This document shows, in pieces, positions 53,401-62,761 of a DNA stretch of 64,000 bases (within the stretch, counting starts at the first letter, position 1; every line of letters begins with the position of its first letter). The position numbers and the translations under genes are program-made. The notes under the pieces are model-generated. The model did not search any database. It had not been told where the DNA came from and saw only the letters and a program-made list of their open reading frames with translations. Source of the DNA: Diphasiastrum complanatum. Lineage: Eukaryota > Streptophyta > Lycopodiopsida > Lycopodiales > Lycopodiaceae. The stretch spans positions 19,826,041 to 19,890,040 of the forward strand of contig CM055093.1 of assembly GCA_029204225.1 (NCBI GenBank). The letters run 5' to 3'.

Positions 53401-56400
53401 TTAGTACAATATTTCTGACAATACAGATCCTGTGAATCCAATGGGCACTTACCTCAAAAAGGAAAGTGATTAACTCAATCAAAGCAGGCTCTGGATTGCT
53501 TTCATAGCGCTCAACCCAACTCTTAGCTGCTCGTTGCACGGATTTTCCTTGATGCTTGACAATGTCTGAAAAAAATTGGAAACAATAAAAAGCTCTTTTT
53601 TAAAGGGCCCAGCAGACAAGACACAAGTAAAGGATGAATTAATATTCCATGCCATTTGCCAGTGTATGACACAAGACTTACCAATTAAATTTGCAGACCC
53701 CGTGCCAGAATTCTCTGGAACGTTAAGACTCTGCCTTTTCCTTCTTTTAGCACTTTCTCTTCCTTTATCTGTACCCTGATTCTTACTTGCACTGTCTTTT
53801 TCCTTATCAAAATCAGAAGGATCTGCATGCTCAGAGTTTTGATTTCTTTCATTTTCTGATTCAAAGTGGGCCATATGCTCAACTTGATCCCTCTCCAATC
53901 TCCCACCATCTCGAGAATGCCTACCCACTTTGGCTCGTCTCTGCAGTCACATTAACACAACTCGATGACTATGCCGTTCAACTTATTAGCACATATACTA
54001 TAACCTCAACTTTAAGAAGTTGCCTACGTGTGAATAAATTTCCTCTTCTGAAATGCCACGCTTCTTAGAAGATCTGCCAACTTCTTCACTTTCTTCATGG
54101 TCTGGTTCTTCGTCACTGCTTTCGAAGACTCTGCAACCAGGCAAATATCCTTTTATCAAGTGCATTTCCCCAAAAGAAAAATTGGAGCATCCTTATAACT
54201 GAAGAAATATTACTGAATAAGGACTTTTGACAGCGTCTATTCTTTGCACAAAGAATCCAGTCACAGAGGTTTTTGTACATTTTGGCAATCTAAAGATCCA
54301 TCTATCTAGTGACAATGACTCCAGGTATATCATGCAGGCTTAAGCTTATGGGGCTACCCAAAAGGAACAAACAGGTTACTATGACCCACACTCATTATCA
54401 GCATTAGAAGTAAATCCGCAACATTATTGTACATCTTTATGCAGACCAACACCCTAAGTTCATATGCTTTATAAAGCTAAGAATATACTACAACGGTATC
54501 TCTTATTGAATGATTTGGATTTATAAAATCTATAAAAACCCCTCCAAACCAAGGTGTCAATATAAATATCTTAAGCACACATAATATCTCTGCTCAGATC
54601 ACACAAACTATCTAGCAGACCAACCAAAATACTTTATCTACAATTTTGCAAATAAAGGAGGGCTACTTTGACCTCTATTGTTGAATGTGATCCATAAAAT
54701 CTCAACTTTCCAACATGAATACATAACATCAAATATTTTGATTACTAACATCATGTAACGTATTTCTTCATTCAACTCAAATGCATGTCCCAGTAAAACG
54801 GCACAGTATACCAGACAGCAAGCAGTATACTCCTACATATCTTTGGTCCATGAATCCGATATTCTACCCTAATCCACAAAAACAGCTCTTCTTATTGGCA
54901 CCAATAAGAGTTAGGCCGCGGTATTTTGCAGAGAGCAGGTTAGTTAAGTTTTGTTGCCCTCACCACGTATTAGTAACAAGATGCATTTAACCCTAGCTGG
55001 TTTGCAAACAAATATTGACAAACAACAAACATGAGCTTTTCAGACATTCAAAAACATTCATATCAATTTGCCATTTCTAAAAACATCGACCCAAAAAAAT
55101 GAGATGATTTGTTTGTAAATTTGATGCCTAAAAGTTTGTCCGACTTTGAAAAAAGTAAAATTAAACCTCCATTCAAGCGTTAACATGCTTGAACCATATC
55201 AGAATTTGCTTGTACGTTTGTAGCCATGATTCTATGATTGACTCAAGTTTGTACGTCCTCTTTTGTGCGACAGTTAAGTGGAGCCGTACTCCTGGCCTCC
55301 ATTAGAGGACAGGGCAATCAGTCCTCACCAACCCACCAAATATTGAAGGACTACATGGAGTGGAGTAATCTGTGCATTTTCATTTGGAGCGTCTTGCTTC
55401 AAACTACAATTAGAACGTTTTCTTGTCTTCTACTTGAGGAAGGTTAGTGAACTTATATTAAGAGGAAATAAGGGAGACTGTAGAAGGAAAGCAAAAACAA
55501 TTGTCAAGGGGCATATAGACTTCTACATAATTCAGTCCTACTTCAAGACATTGGCCTCAATGTGGGCTAAAAAACAGAGCATATAGAAGGGAAAAAAAAA
55601 CTACGGTGATATTACCGAAAAGAGATGAAATAAAAGTTGCAAAACAATCAGTGTTGTGTATCATAGCTGCAAGGGCTACAGCATGATCCTATAAAAATAG
55701 TGTTTTGCAAATACATCAGTAGACTTCCATGTGGTCTTATCTATAGGCCATCCATCCCCATGGACCAAGAATTGAATCTGATGTCACCTTCGATTTCAAT
55801 TAACGCAGAGTGTGGAAGTATGGAGGCATGGAAATAGTTTCATATCGTCAAATAATTCCCAAAATTACCAATAGGTGCTCTCAAGAGGCTGACATGAAAG
55901 ATGTCACAGGTATTAAGTGGTTATAGTAATTCGTCTAAGACTTTTTACAATACTGAAGGGTCCGTAGTGGCGTGGTGACAACTTCTTTATCTGAGATTTT
56001 TCCTGAACAACTTTGGGTCGAGCATACCCAAGCCTTAAATGAACGTTATGGTCTTTCTTACACTCAATAAATTGTTGATGTTTATCAACAATAGCTTCGT
56101 AATGTTGTTAAGTATGTTGGAGATGTTTTACAAAAGTAAAAAACGTGCCTATATTGGTATTAGGCACTGGACCCAGCTCGATTTTGTCGATTCCTCCTAG
56201 AACCGTCGGCTCGCCCTACCGGGCTCACCAAATTCCTGTGCACTGTACAGTTAGGTGACCATAGGTGAATAGCATGGTTTCAAGTTTTAGCGACTTGCCT
56301 GAAGTAAGAAAGCAATCCTAATGCAAACTACACAGCTTTGGCTAGTTATAACACGTACGCTAACTGACAGAGTCTAGATCCAAATATGGAATGTAAATTA

Positions 56401-56655
56401 CAATGCCTTGAAAACATACAACTGTATTCAAAATAAATAAAGTCACAAAAAGCCTACCACTGTAAGACTAAGAACCTTGAAATCTATGGCTTCCCTTATC
56501 CGATATTATTTACTGCCTACAAACTTCAAAAGCACCGCAGCAAGTATGGTCCGAAATCAAAGTTTGAAAACGTACTCGCGAAGCAGAGCAGAATTCAGAA
56601 CACCACGCTTCAGGGGCTTCTTTGCGGAACTTGCCATGGCCTCCATGCCTGCCAT
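27816..56655 (-). CDS. SCC3: Cohesin subunit SCC3 (STAG/stromalin), 22 exons
   Basis: SCC3 binds the kleisin SCC1/RAD21 in the cohesin ring and is needed for sister-chromatid cohesion in the nucleus. Exons, 5' to 3' on the minus strand: 56655-56576, 54130-54028, 53940-53682, 53565-53453, 53212-53120, 52994-52831, 52714-52478, 52311-52167, 52073-51895, 51752-51607, 36947-36820, 33482-33309, 33155-32994, 32834-32634, 32526-32389, 32219-32019, 31906-31762, 31450-31338, 31252-31109, 29051-28786, 28653-28532, 28234-27816. Every junction keeps phase and the sum is 3732 bases: 1243 residues plus TGA, near the usual plant SCC3 size. An in-frame TAA lies 20 codons upstream of the chosen ATG, and Met4 and Met7 are alternative starts. 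All introns are GT-AG except intron 13 (GC-AG). Intron 10 is 14.7 kb and full of transposons. No stop or frameshift was found, so the gene looks functional. The first and last exons are the least conserved and least certain. Confidence 0.94.
29052..31108 (-). other. SCC3 intron 19, non-coding
   Basis: A 2.06-kb intron with GT-AG ends. The part at about 29,300-30,250 has the look of decayed retrotransposon DNA, ending near 30,226-30,240 in TAGTATCAGAATGG, a word that resembles the region around an LTR primer-binding site. I could not assign an element. Confidence 0.4.
34400..34660 (+). mobile_element. Ty3/gypsy integrase scrap in SCC3 intron 11
   Basis: Two frames read [10 protein letters not shown]...[12 protein letters not shown], the link between the integrase zinc region and the core, then after a frameshift [20 protein letters not shown], the strand around the first catalytic Asp of a gypsy integrase core. 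The catalytic region itself is degraded. It lies antisense to the SCC3 gene. Confidence 0.65.
35034..35047 (-). other. Possible LTR-retrotransposon primer-binding site
   Basis: On the minus strand ATAACT is followed by TGGTATCAAAGCAC, close to the initiator-tRNA-Met-complementary TGGTATCAGAGC used by many plant LTR elements. If real, a 5' LTR lies at 35,048 and above and the element body was below. No coding body was recognised. Confidence 0.4.
35999..36260. repeat. Degenerate AGGAAC minisatellite with 88-bp higher-order unit
   Basis: GTTAAAGTTGCACTTAGGAA occurs at 35,999 and again at 36,087. Each is followed by near-identical sequence with GGAAC words for about 75 bp, and then by simpler GGAAC/AGGAAG repeats to about 36,260. 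Related GGTTCC words flank it at about 35,833-35,854 and 36,286-36,310. Confidence 0.8.
38212..38560. repeat. GC-rich block with 32-bp tandem repeat
   Basis: In otherwise AT-rich intron DNA the block is dense in GGACGCG and CCCGG words. A 32-bp unit starting GACGCGGACACGAAATGG repeats at 38,473 and 38,505, and a partial third starts at 38,537. The words CCCGGACGC and GACGCGCATGTCT also recur at about 38,390-38,408 and 38,537. No coding function is evident. Confidence 0.8.
39211..39260 (+). other. Potential G-quadruplex tract
   Basis: Runs of five, six, seven and six G residues separated by short spacers (plus GCGGTAGCCCC between the second and third) lie on the plus strand, which is the template strand for SCC3. 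The SCC3 pre-mRNA would carry the C-rich complement. It sits inside the 650-bp MITE. Confidence 0.6.
39392..39497. repeat. Inverted repeat arm 1 (partner 50,749-50,852)
   Basis: This segment of the MITE (GATTAATGCACC ... TACCCATATTGCCCA) matches the reverse complement of 50,749-50,852 with scattered substitutions. The similarity resumes in the GAAACGCGTTTC-rich ends (39,560-39,646 against 50,644-50,720). It indicates two related elements in opposite orientation within one intron. Confidence 0.75.
40513..40683. mobile_element. hAT-like MITE, 171 bp
   Basis: It begins CATAGTTGCATTGGCGATT and ends AATCGCTGCAACTATG, giving inverted termini CATAGTTGCA(N)CGATT. Flanking octamers are GTTATAAC on the left (40,505-40,512) and ATTATAAC on the right (40,684-40,691), seven of eight matching, consistent with a hAT target duplication. 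Its interior is rich in self-complementary ATTCGTGAT/AATCGTG words. It lies just beyond the 3' end of the hAT transposase remnant. Confidence 0.72.
40795..42340 (-). pseudogene. hAT transposase remnant (DUF659 and dimerisation domain)
   Basis: On the minus strand, DUF659-type sequence starts near 42,285 ([19 protein letters not shown]), shifts frame near 42,180 and continues [34 protein letters not shown] and [11 protein letters not shown] to about 41,940. After an intron, further helical sequence is readable to about 41,450 ([22 protein letters not shown]). The C-terminal hAT dimerisation motif follows at 41,222-40,995: [31 protein letters not shown] final small exon ends near 40,795 ([20 protein letters not shown]). 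Several frameshifts make it inactive. A Ty3/gypsy element interrupts the gene just upstream at 42,488-48,746, so the N-terminal part lies beyond 48,752. Confidence 0.87.
42488..42933 (+). repeat. Chromovirus 5' LTR (446 bp)
   Basis: It starts TGTTATGTCCATGTCC and ends GCGATCGTTATA. Aligned with the 3' LTR it lacks three short blocks (about 5, 22 and 25 bp) and carries about two dozen substitutions by eye. The terminal dinucleotides are TG and TA instead of the usual TG and CA. Confidence 0.93.
42935..42945 (+). other. Primer-binding site (tRNA-Met type)
   Basis: TGGTATCAGAG starts two bases after the 5' LTR, matching the complement of the initiator tRNA-Met 3' end (family TGGTATCAGAGC). Confidence 0.85.
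42946..44548 (+). other. Chromovirus untranslated leader
   Basis: About 1.6 kb between the primer-binding site and the Gag ATG. No protein similarity was seen. The length is unusual for a small chromovirus, and part of the leader (43,000-44,500) may include decayed sequence or an insertion. Confidence 0.6.
44549..45798 (+). pseudogene. Chromovirus Gag and protease, frameshifted
   Basis: Translation from ATG 44,549 gives a Gag N-terminus with a Gln/Asn-rich start, then the retrotransposon Gag core ([20 protein letters not shown]). A frameshift near 45,000 moves to the frame that continues to 45,798 with [19 protein letters not shown], a zinc knuckle [14 protein letters not shown] and the aspartic protease active site [13 protein letters not shown] further frameshift ends the readable part near 45,800. 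The end of the protease ([20 protein letters not shown]) is readable at about 45,815-45,885. Confidence 0.9.
46090..46990 (+). pseudogene. Chromovirus reverse transcriptase, frameshifted
   Basis: RT motifs in order: [58 protein letters not shown] (46,236-46,500), a frameshift, then [15 protein letters not shown] and the catalytic [11 protein letters not shown] near 46,635. A second frameshift at about 46,760 leads to [20 protein letters not shown]. The active-site Asp pair is present, but the frame breaks inactivate the enzyme. Confidence 0.9.
47098..47500 (+). pseudogene. Chromovirus RNase H
   Basis: The frame reads [20 protein letters not shown], then [20 protein letters not shown] and [11 protein letters not shown] (47,098-47,350). 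A stop at 47,353 interrupts it, and [20 protein letters not shown] follows to about 47,440. This is a standard Ty3/gypsy RNase H with its DEDD-type acidic residues mostly visible. Confidence 0.88.
47690..48230 (+). pseudogene. Chromovirus integrase ends and chromodomain, core deleted
   Basis: The H2C2 zinc region is recognisable ([20 protein letters not shown] at about 47,706-47,770, then FVESDVVNC near 47,825). The next residues already belong to the post-core region ([34 protein letters not shown] at about 47,880-48,005). The entire DDE catalytic core is therefore missing by a deletion near 47,825-47,855. After a stop and frameshift a chromodomain follows at 48,080-48,230: [17 protein letters not shown] then [19 protein letters not shown], with the aromatic W in KWKG. 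Confidence 0.88.
48246..48257 (+). other. Polypurine tract of the chromovirus
   Basis: AAGGGGGGAAGA directly precedes the 3' LTR, which begins TGTAATGTCC at 48,259, as expected for the second-strand primer. Confidence 0.88.
48259..48746 (+). repeat. Chromovirus 3' LTR (488 bp)
   Basis: It begins TGTAATGTCCATGTCC and ends GCAATCGTTATA, followed by the target duplication GCATG. It keeps three short blocks absent from the 5' LTR, including one near 48,398-48,420. Confidence 0.93.
48752..49330 (-). pseudogene. Likely N-terminal part of the interrupted hAT transposase
   Basis: On the minus strand the sequence just outside the chromovirus (HSMWQRE or FYVAERVA in two frames, 48,780-48,752) is the expected continuation of the hAT gene, because the target duplication GCATG joins it to 42,482. 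Further upstream, frames near 49,110-49,030 carry [14 protein letters not shown]-like sequence resembling the end of a BED zinc finger, but frames are broken and no zinc-finger Cys/His pattern could be confirmed. Confidence 0.45.
50341..50402. repeat. (CT)n microsatellite in SCC3 intron 10
   Basis: About 45 bp of pure CT, preceded by other CTCTC-rich sequence and followed by a C homopolymer (50,404-50,415). Confidence 0.9.
50644..50852. mobile_element. hAT-like MITE relative, inverted, partial
   Basis: It begins CATAGTTGCTTAACGTTTC and contains the palindromic GGAAACGCGTTC words, then matches the reverse complement of 39,392-39,497 from 50,749 to 50,852. After 50,852 the similarity to the 650-bp MITE is lost, so this copy is truncated or a different subfamily. 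A second end of this family, GCAACTATG, lies just before it at 50,621-50,629, and another variant (GCAACTGTA) at about 50,133. Confidence 0.6.
54131..56575 (-). other. SCC3 intron 1 with gypsy debris
   Basis: A 2.4-kb intron with donor GTACGT and acceptor TTGCAG. The part 55,860-56,150 encodes on the minus strand a degraded gypsy integrase C-terminus. The rest is AT-rich with no recognised content. Confidence 0.75.
55860..56150 (-). mobile_element. Ty3/gypsy integrase C-terminal scrap
   Basis: Minus-strand frames read [20 protein letters not shown] and [15 protein letters not shown], the characteristic post-core segment of chromovirus-type integrases (conserved ...P-R-Y-Y-G-P-F...). It has stops and lost boundaries. 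It is in the sense orientation of SCC3, within intron 1. Confidence 0.72.
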
Positions 56656-58655
56656 CACGATCGCACTCCCTTTTCCTCTCGCTCTTGCTCTCCCTCGATG
56701 AAACAAAGCTGATTATGATGCAGCCATAAACTATGGTAGCGATGGAAAGCTTCAGGGATACGAATGAAAACAGAAAAACAAGAAATAGAAACAGAGAGAT
56801 GGGCGGAACTACCCGCGAATTGCCCGCTCATGTGAACGCGGTAATGTTTTTGGATAAGTGACAACTTTTTGTTATGTATAATGGCCCCCTAATGAGCCTT
56901 GTGAAATCAAGTCTTTTTTGTTACCTTTGGGGTGGGGGGTGCCCTTTGAAACCAACTATTTAGTCTAGCATCATAGATAATTGCCACATGTATGAGTACG
57001 AGTACTCAACTTGCTATCCATTTCAAAAAAAAATTGAAAGATTCAATATAGGTCATCCGTTTCAAAAAGATTTGGAAGCCTCGCTAGTTGACATGTGGTG
57101 AGGCTTTAATTTTATCCCATAAGCAATGAATCCCAGCCAATTTCCATAGCTCTCTATAAATGCAAATTTTCACTCCACTTATGCGTGCTCAAATATTGGG
57201 CTCACATCTAAGTCAGAGCTGAGGTGTATGGCATGTAATCATAAGATCAATTCACCTATATGCACTAGCACTTGCTAGAGCTCCAGATAACACAAAATGC
57301 ATTAATAGGTAAGATACGTGAGGTGTATGGTATGCGCTCATAAGATCGATTAGCCTATGTGCACAATTGCACTTGTTAGAGCTCTAGATCACACAAAATG
57401 TATTAATAAAAAAAACTCAAAAAAGACTCACCTCATAGTGAGATTTGATGGACTTGGGCCCAAAGTGCTCGCACATTGAAGGGCGATGCCTCCAAGGCAC
57501 AAGAAGGGTGGTTGGTAAGTTGTGAGACATTTAAGTCTCCAAAATTGGGACTTGCCAAGCAACGAGACATCTCCTTTTCATAATCGATCTCTTGCCACCT
57601 TTGTTGATAAGTTCTTATTTACAAAAATACGAACGTTCTACAATGCAAAGGCCTTGTTGAAATGATGGCTTTGCTAAAATCTTATGCGAATACTAATGGT
57701 GTTTATGTTCATTCATGAATACTCATATTATGCTATTTGGACTCATGCCCACTTTGCATGAATTATCACTTGCATGTATGACCAAGACCTAAACTACCTA
57801 TCATCTATTGTAACCACCTTCAAAATTTTAAGCACCTCCTTTAACATTGACTTTTTCACAAACTATATTGACCAAGTTGAACACGTAGCATTGCATTTTC
57901 AAGGCAAGCCCAACAAAGAGAACTTTGGCTACTTCCAAATTTTCTTGGCAGTCCAAGCAATCTAGAGCATGCAAAACCTTATGAATATCAATAAATATTT
58001 AAATATAAACAAAACAATGTATTGTCATTGTTACCCTCTTTTTTTACCACTTATGTAGCAGATCTATTGCTGCTAAGAGTGTTATGGACAAGTAAAAAGG
58101 AAGGATCGACTTCGTTATAGTATAGGGAGGTTAGGAATTGATCCAATGGAGAGGAAGGTGGTGTAGCGAATAGGAGAAGCGACAATTGTCACACACTCGT
58201 TGTCTCTTTCAAAGCCTAAGCTACATCTTATCGAATGATGAAAATTGTAGTAAATCCTAGAAAATACATTGAGCGGGTAGATCTATATATTATTCTACTT
58301 CTTGGCTGTTTGTGGGCGTCGTACCCTTCATAGGTCTTGGCCTCTCTTGGGTTTCAAGGCTTACTCTAAAGGGAAATCTACCTACTTTGGATTAAAGCCC
58401 TCAGTTCAAATCTAACATCTAAGATGTATGCTACAGCAAAGAGAGGAGGGAAGAGAAGAAAACTAACTATGAAAGAGCATGGAAATAGATTCTTCGATGC
58501 GTAGATCGGTAGCTTAGCTCATTTGGATCTACATAGTGTCCTACTACAAAACTATCTAACAAGAAGAGATACTACACAAGCCTAGCGATCTAGGTGTCAT
58601 ACATGTATAGTAGAAAGAGCAAGCATCAAGCACGAACATGGAAGCTGGCCTCACA
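56656..58655. other. SCC3 5' flank and intergenic DNA
   Basis: The 5' untranslated region and promoter of SCC3 must lie just above 56,655, but no TATA box or other element could be fixed with confidence. Beyond about 57,000 there is no coding similarity. A 99-bp tandem repeat lies at 57,221-57,408. Confidence 0.45.
57221..57408. repeat. 99-bp tandem duplication
   Basis: GAGGTGTATGG at 57,221 recurs at 57,320; both copies continue with CATAAGATC, a TGCAC word, TTAGAGCTC or TAGAGCTC and CACAAAATG before ATTAATA. About 85% identical by eye. Confidence 0.85.
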
Positions 58656-58860
<205 letters not shown>

Positions 58861-59562
58861 CACAAGACATTAGGAGAAAATCAACTCTTTGATTAATCAA
58901 ATGAAAGTTTTGAACATGAAATACAAAGGATTTGGCCCTTATATAATTGGGCTCAAAAGAATTGAAGTGGCACTTGCTTATTGGTTCATTTCTAAGATTT
59001 GAAAGTCTAAGTTAACTTGCAAGTAACTTCACTATACAATTCCTACTTGAGCCATGCCACATAAATTCCTACTATGCTTTGAGGCACACTTAATCAAAAT
59101 TAGTTGCTTATTACTTTTTAAACACTTCAAGGAATATTTGCAGCTATTGGAGCTTTGCACAATACAAGTGCACCATCATGCAATGTCTGACTTTTATTTA
59201 ATTACACAACTTACAAAAATTGAGGCTATGTGAGCTCTCAGTACTGATTTACATGCATTGTGTGTTGGGCATTGCATGCATTGTGTGTTGGGCATTGCAT
59301 GGCACTAGAAATGGCCAACATGCCTCCCACAACACTGTGCAATTGTTTTGACAATGACAGTAGCCATGATCACCATTTGTTTAGATAGCGACAGCCACGA
59401 CAATCGCCTACCTAGATAGTGACAACCGTGATTGCCACCACAATCAATTCTAGATAGCATAGCTCAACATCTTTATACATTGAATTTTGTATATATGTCT
59501 GAATAAATGTACAACTTATCAATTAAGTATTGAGCAATTGATTAGTAATCAAAATTGATCAA

Positions 59563-60033
59563 TCAACAGACACAATGAATGTTATTACATCGATTAGATT
59601 CAGATAGAGAGTTAGAATAAACTATCAAATGATGGGTATCATTACGTTCCAATCCTTCTTCATCTATTTCATAACACTCCAAGTATCGAATATCGATATA
59701 ATTAGTAGTGTCACTAGTTTGTTCATCTGATGAAGAAAGTTCAGATTCGGCAGTATAACTCAAGTCAGATTGAGTTTCTCCCTGATATTTATCCTTAGAC
59801 CATTTCATACGGATTTCTTCTTTTGACCCTTTAATTGGAAATCAAAATTCTTTCTTTTTCCAATATGTGACCACATCAGCATCATATAACCATGGTCTGC
59901 CTAACAACATGGGGTAAGAAGGCACTGTCACAGGTTTAATAACCACAAAATTTAGCAGAAACATTTCGCTTTCAATCTTAACCTCCACGTTATTCAGTAG
60001 ACCAATTGGTTTGTGCCTTGTCTGATCTGCCAA
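59563..60033 (-). pseudogene. Gypsy protease C-terminal segment
   Basis: RHKPIGLLNNVEVKIESEMF and SYPMLLGRPWLYDADVVTYW at about 60,015-59,850 match the retropepsin region of plant gypsy elements (YPMLLGRPWL). The catalytic D-T/S-G site upstream is not clearly visible, and a stop at about 59,840 separates this from an acidic linker that ends at 59,563. Confidence 0.78.
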
Positions 60034-60079
60034 TCTTAAAAACTTAGTGGTAGGAGTTATATGTGTTAGACCTAGCTCA

Positions 60080-60403
60080 TCATTCGGAAGTTATATGACC
60101 TTCCCCTTGGTAGTTTCCACATAGGGGTACATAACCAATCTGTTTCTTGAATTCAAGACACTCGGTGGAATAATGTCCTGGTGCTCCACAATTATAACAA
60201 GTAGCATTATTTCTAATTCTTAAATTTGCAGGTTTTATTTGGTTTTGTACAAATTGGGTTGATACAAATTTCTGGACTGGAACAACTTTTCTTATTTGAT
60301 TGCGTTGATTAAAACTTGTTCCTGGTTGATTAATATTCTTTTGGCTTTGAACCTGAATTTCATAAAGAGGCTCATTCATTTCAACCTCCATTAAATATAC
60401 CAA
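60080..60403 (-). pseudogene. Second zinc-knuckle segment of the gypsy Gag
   Basis: A downstream frame carries CYNCGAPGHYSTEC, a good CX2CX4HX4C knuckle, and then LCGNYQGEGHITSE, a degraded third knuckle (CX2-Y instead of C). It continues the Gag-Pol polyprotein after a stop near 60,440. Confidence 0.82.
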
Positions 60404-60448
60404 TTCATTTTCAAAGTTTTCTTCCTCAGCTTCTTTGATATAAGAGAC

Positions 60449-61595
60449 CTATGGTCTATTTTTGCACTCGGTGTAATGATGTCCTTCTTGCTTACACCTA
60501 GTACACCATACATTCGATTTGCCAATCACAGTAGCAGATCTCCTCTTATTTTTGGGCTGAAGAAGTTGAACTTTAAGCTCATCAAATTTCTTGCTTAAAT
60601 CATACACTTCTCTTTTCCATGGGTTCTTTTGCTTTGAATCAAGCTTCTTTGAATCTTCATGTTTTTTTTTCATTCTTAGAACGTCTGCTTTCTCGATGTG
60701 ACCTCCTTGGTTTTTCATCTTCGTTGGAGCTAGAACTCGAATCTGAACTTGAGCTCGAAGAAGAACTCGATTCTGAATCTGTATCACTACTCGAGTCATC
60801 AGAGGACGATGATACATGCTTTTTCTTTTTTGAGGAAGAATGCTTAACAGATCTACAACTTCTCGATATTCTTGAAGTCTCATAATTCTCTGCCATGGCA
60901 ATGACATGCTCGAGGCTATCCACAGGTCCTTGCCTACAATATCGATCTATTCTCTTTGGTAGACTGCCCAAAAACCATTCAATTTGCATAGGCACATGGT
61001 ATTGTCCTGACAATTGTCCGATAAGCTTCTTTACCCTTCTGGTATATTTCCCCAAAGAGTCCTTTTTCTTCTTTCGAATGGAATTTAATTGAGAAAGAAT
61101 GTGTGTCGAATAACCAATTTCTCGAAATAGCTTCAAGAATTGGTTCTTTAAGTCGGTCCAAGTGAAAACTAAGGCTGGTTCGATCTGACTGAACCAAGTT
61201 CTAGACTCTTTTCTTAATAGTTCAAAAAAAATTCTCAATTTATCCACATTGAGACTTTCTTTATTACTGACTGCTATGGACTCAAATTGAGACACATAGC
61301 TATCAGCATCCTCTGAGACTCTTCCCTTGAAATAATCATATCGAATCTTAGAAAAAGTTGAAATTGGAGCCGCCATATTGTCCTGATCACTGTCTCCTTT
61401 GTCTGAATGAGATGAGCTAGGAGATTCCTCCTCCTTTGATTCAGGTTCTGGTTCTCTTTCAGGTCTTCTTGTTTGACCTATACGAGTATCTCGATTCCAC
61501 TTTAGTTCTCTCTCTCGTTCTCTACGTCGTCGTCTTTCTTCTCGTTTTCTTCTATGTCTCTCTCGTCTTTCTCTCCAATATTGGTCTTCGGACAT
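60449..61595 (-). pseudogene. Gypsy Gag with Arg-rich and Ser-rich segments
   Basis: From ATG 61,595 the protein starts with an Arg/Glu-rich stretch of about 40 residues (RERRERHRRKREERRRR), then an acidic linker, then the Gag core (FSKIRYDYFKGRVSEDADSY, RTWFSQIEPALVFTWTDLKN, QFLKLFREIGYSTHILSQL) and a long Ser-rich acidic tract (residues ~260-300) followed by RRSHRESRRSKNE. The first frame stops at 60,657; a frameshift moves to the frame that ends at 60,449 with a knuckle CTRCKQEGHHYTEC. The mix of RS-like and Ser/Asp-rich segments is unusual compared with typical gypsy Gag. Confidence 0.86.
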
Positions 61596-62743
61596 AAAAG
61601 TACAGAAAGATCAATTTTAAACTTTTAACTTTTATAAAATCGAAAATTGATTTTACAATTTTATTTTTCAAGGAATCGAATATCGAATATTTTCAGGAAA
61701 ATTCGACCCTGGATCGTATCGAGTCGAATATTTTCGATCTACTAAATTTCGATACTTGACCAGAATGATCCCAAGAGATTCCACACATGGAGAACTAATA
61801 ATCTCTCCTTCACACGATCTCATGCGTTAGCAATTGAGTACTATTAAGTGGTATTTTCATCTTATGATTGCTCACGTCTTTTGAGAAATATTACAATCTT
61901 GTCAAAAAGATCGATCGCATGATTTAAGATATTCTAGGATTATCTTTTAATCAATAGTTTTTTTAAACTTATAAATCCAGCAAATGATCCGCAAATTGCT
62001 AACACCCTCGTCGTTTCAATCTCAATCTTTCGCTTACAGTGCTCTCTCTCTTACTTTTGTCAAAAATGGCTGGTTGTGGTGAAATCAGTGGCGGACGCGT
62101 AATCAGAAGATGAGTAATAATGTTGCTCGATGTCGATGAAGACTCTGGAATTACCTTTGAAGATTCTCCTCTTTCTAATTACTCTACCAACATTCTTCTA
62201 AAGGAACGGAACCAGAACCAGAAGAACGTGTTTCAAGGGAATACAATAATCCACTGGTTTACGATTTTTCAGCATTTAGATTATTGACAATGTTGTTAAT
62301 ATTGTGCACGGTTTTATACGTGTTCAGCTTGATTATGTCTCTGAATTACGGAAACCGTTTGATGTAGAAATTTTGTTGTCGAAATTTTGTGCAGTATTAT
62401 ATTAAGAAGACTCAAATATTACTGCATCTTGGAATTCGAATATTATTCTTGTTTATATTGCAGCACGATCAATAATTCTCAATTTCTCTGACAATATCTT
62501 GATAACAAATTTTGTATCGTGCAGTTTTAACGAAATTCTCCTTCTTCTTTTAGAAGACACACGAGAATGATAATTTTCTTCAAAAATAGAGGACTAAATC
62601 TTCTAAAATAAGCAACTTGTCCCAAGAATATTCTAATCGAATGTCTGTCTTGAATGCTGCTAAGAAAATTCCCTCTGGACATTTTGTTTCAGGTTCCTTG
62701 AACCATTACACGATACCCTTATCACAAAGAAGACCATTTCCGA

Positions 62744-62761
62744 TCCCCGGCAACGACGCCA
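62744..62761 (-). other. Primer-binding site of the gypsy element
   Basis: TGGCGTCGTTGCCGGGGA on the minus strand matches the consensus TGGCGCCGTTGCCGGGGA of Athila/Tat-type elements at 17 of 18 positions. Confidence 0.85.

Larger units (their letters stand above)
51607..56655 (-). other. SCC3: SCC3 exons 1-10: N-terminus, STAG domain, SCD
   Basis: Residues 1-147 (exons 1-3) are a low-complexity, charged N-terminus with KKPLKRG and AKRRKRQSL basic clusters (possible nuclear signals) and an acidic [15 protein letters not shown]-like stretch. Exons 4-7 (residues ~148-350) carry the conserved entry region ([20 protein letters not shown]) and the STAG domain ([36 protein letters not shown]). Exons 8-9 (~350-457) contain the stromalin conservative domain ([33 protein letters not shown]), and exon 10 the [16 protein letters not shown] segment. 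Exons 2-10 are packed in 2.5 kb with short introns. Only intron 1 (2.4 kb) is long, and it holds a gypsy scrap. Confidence 0.93.
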
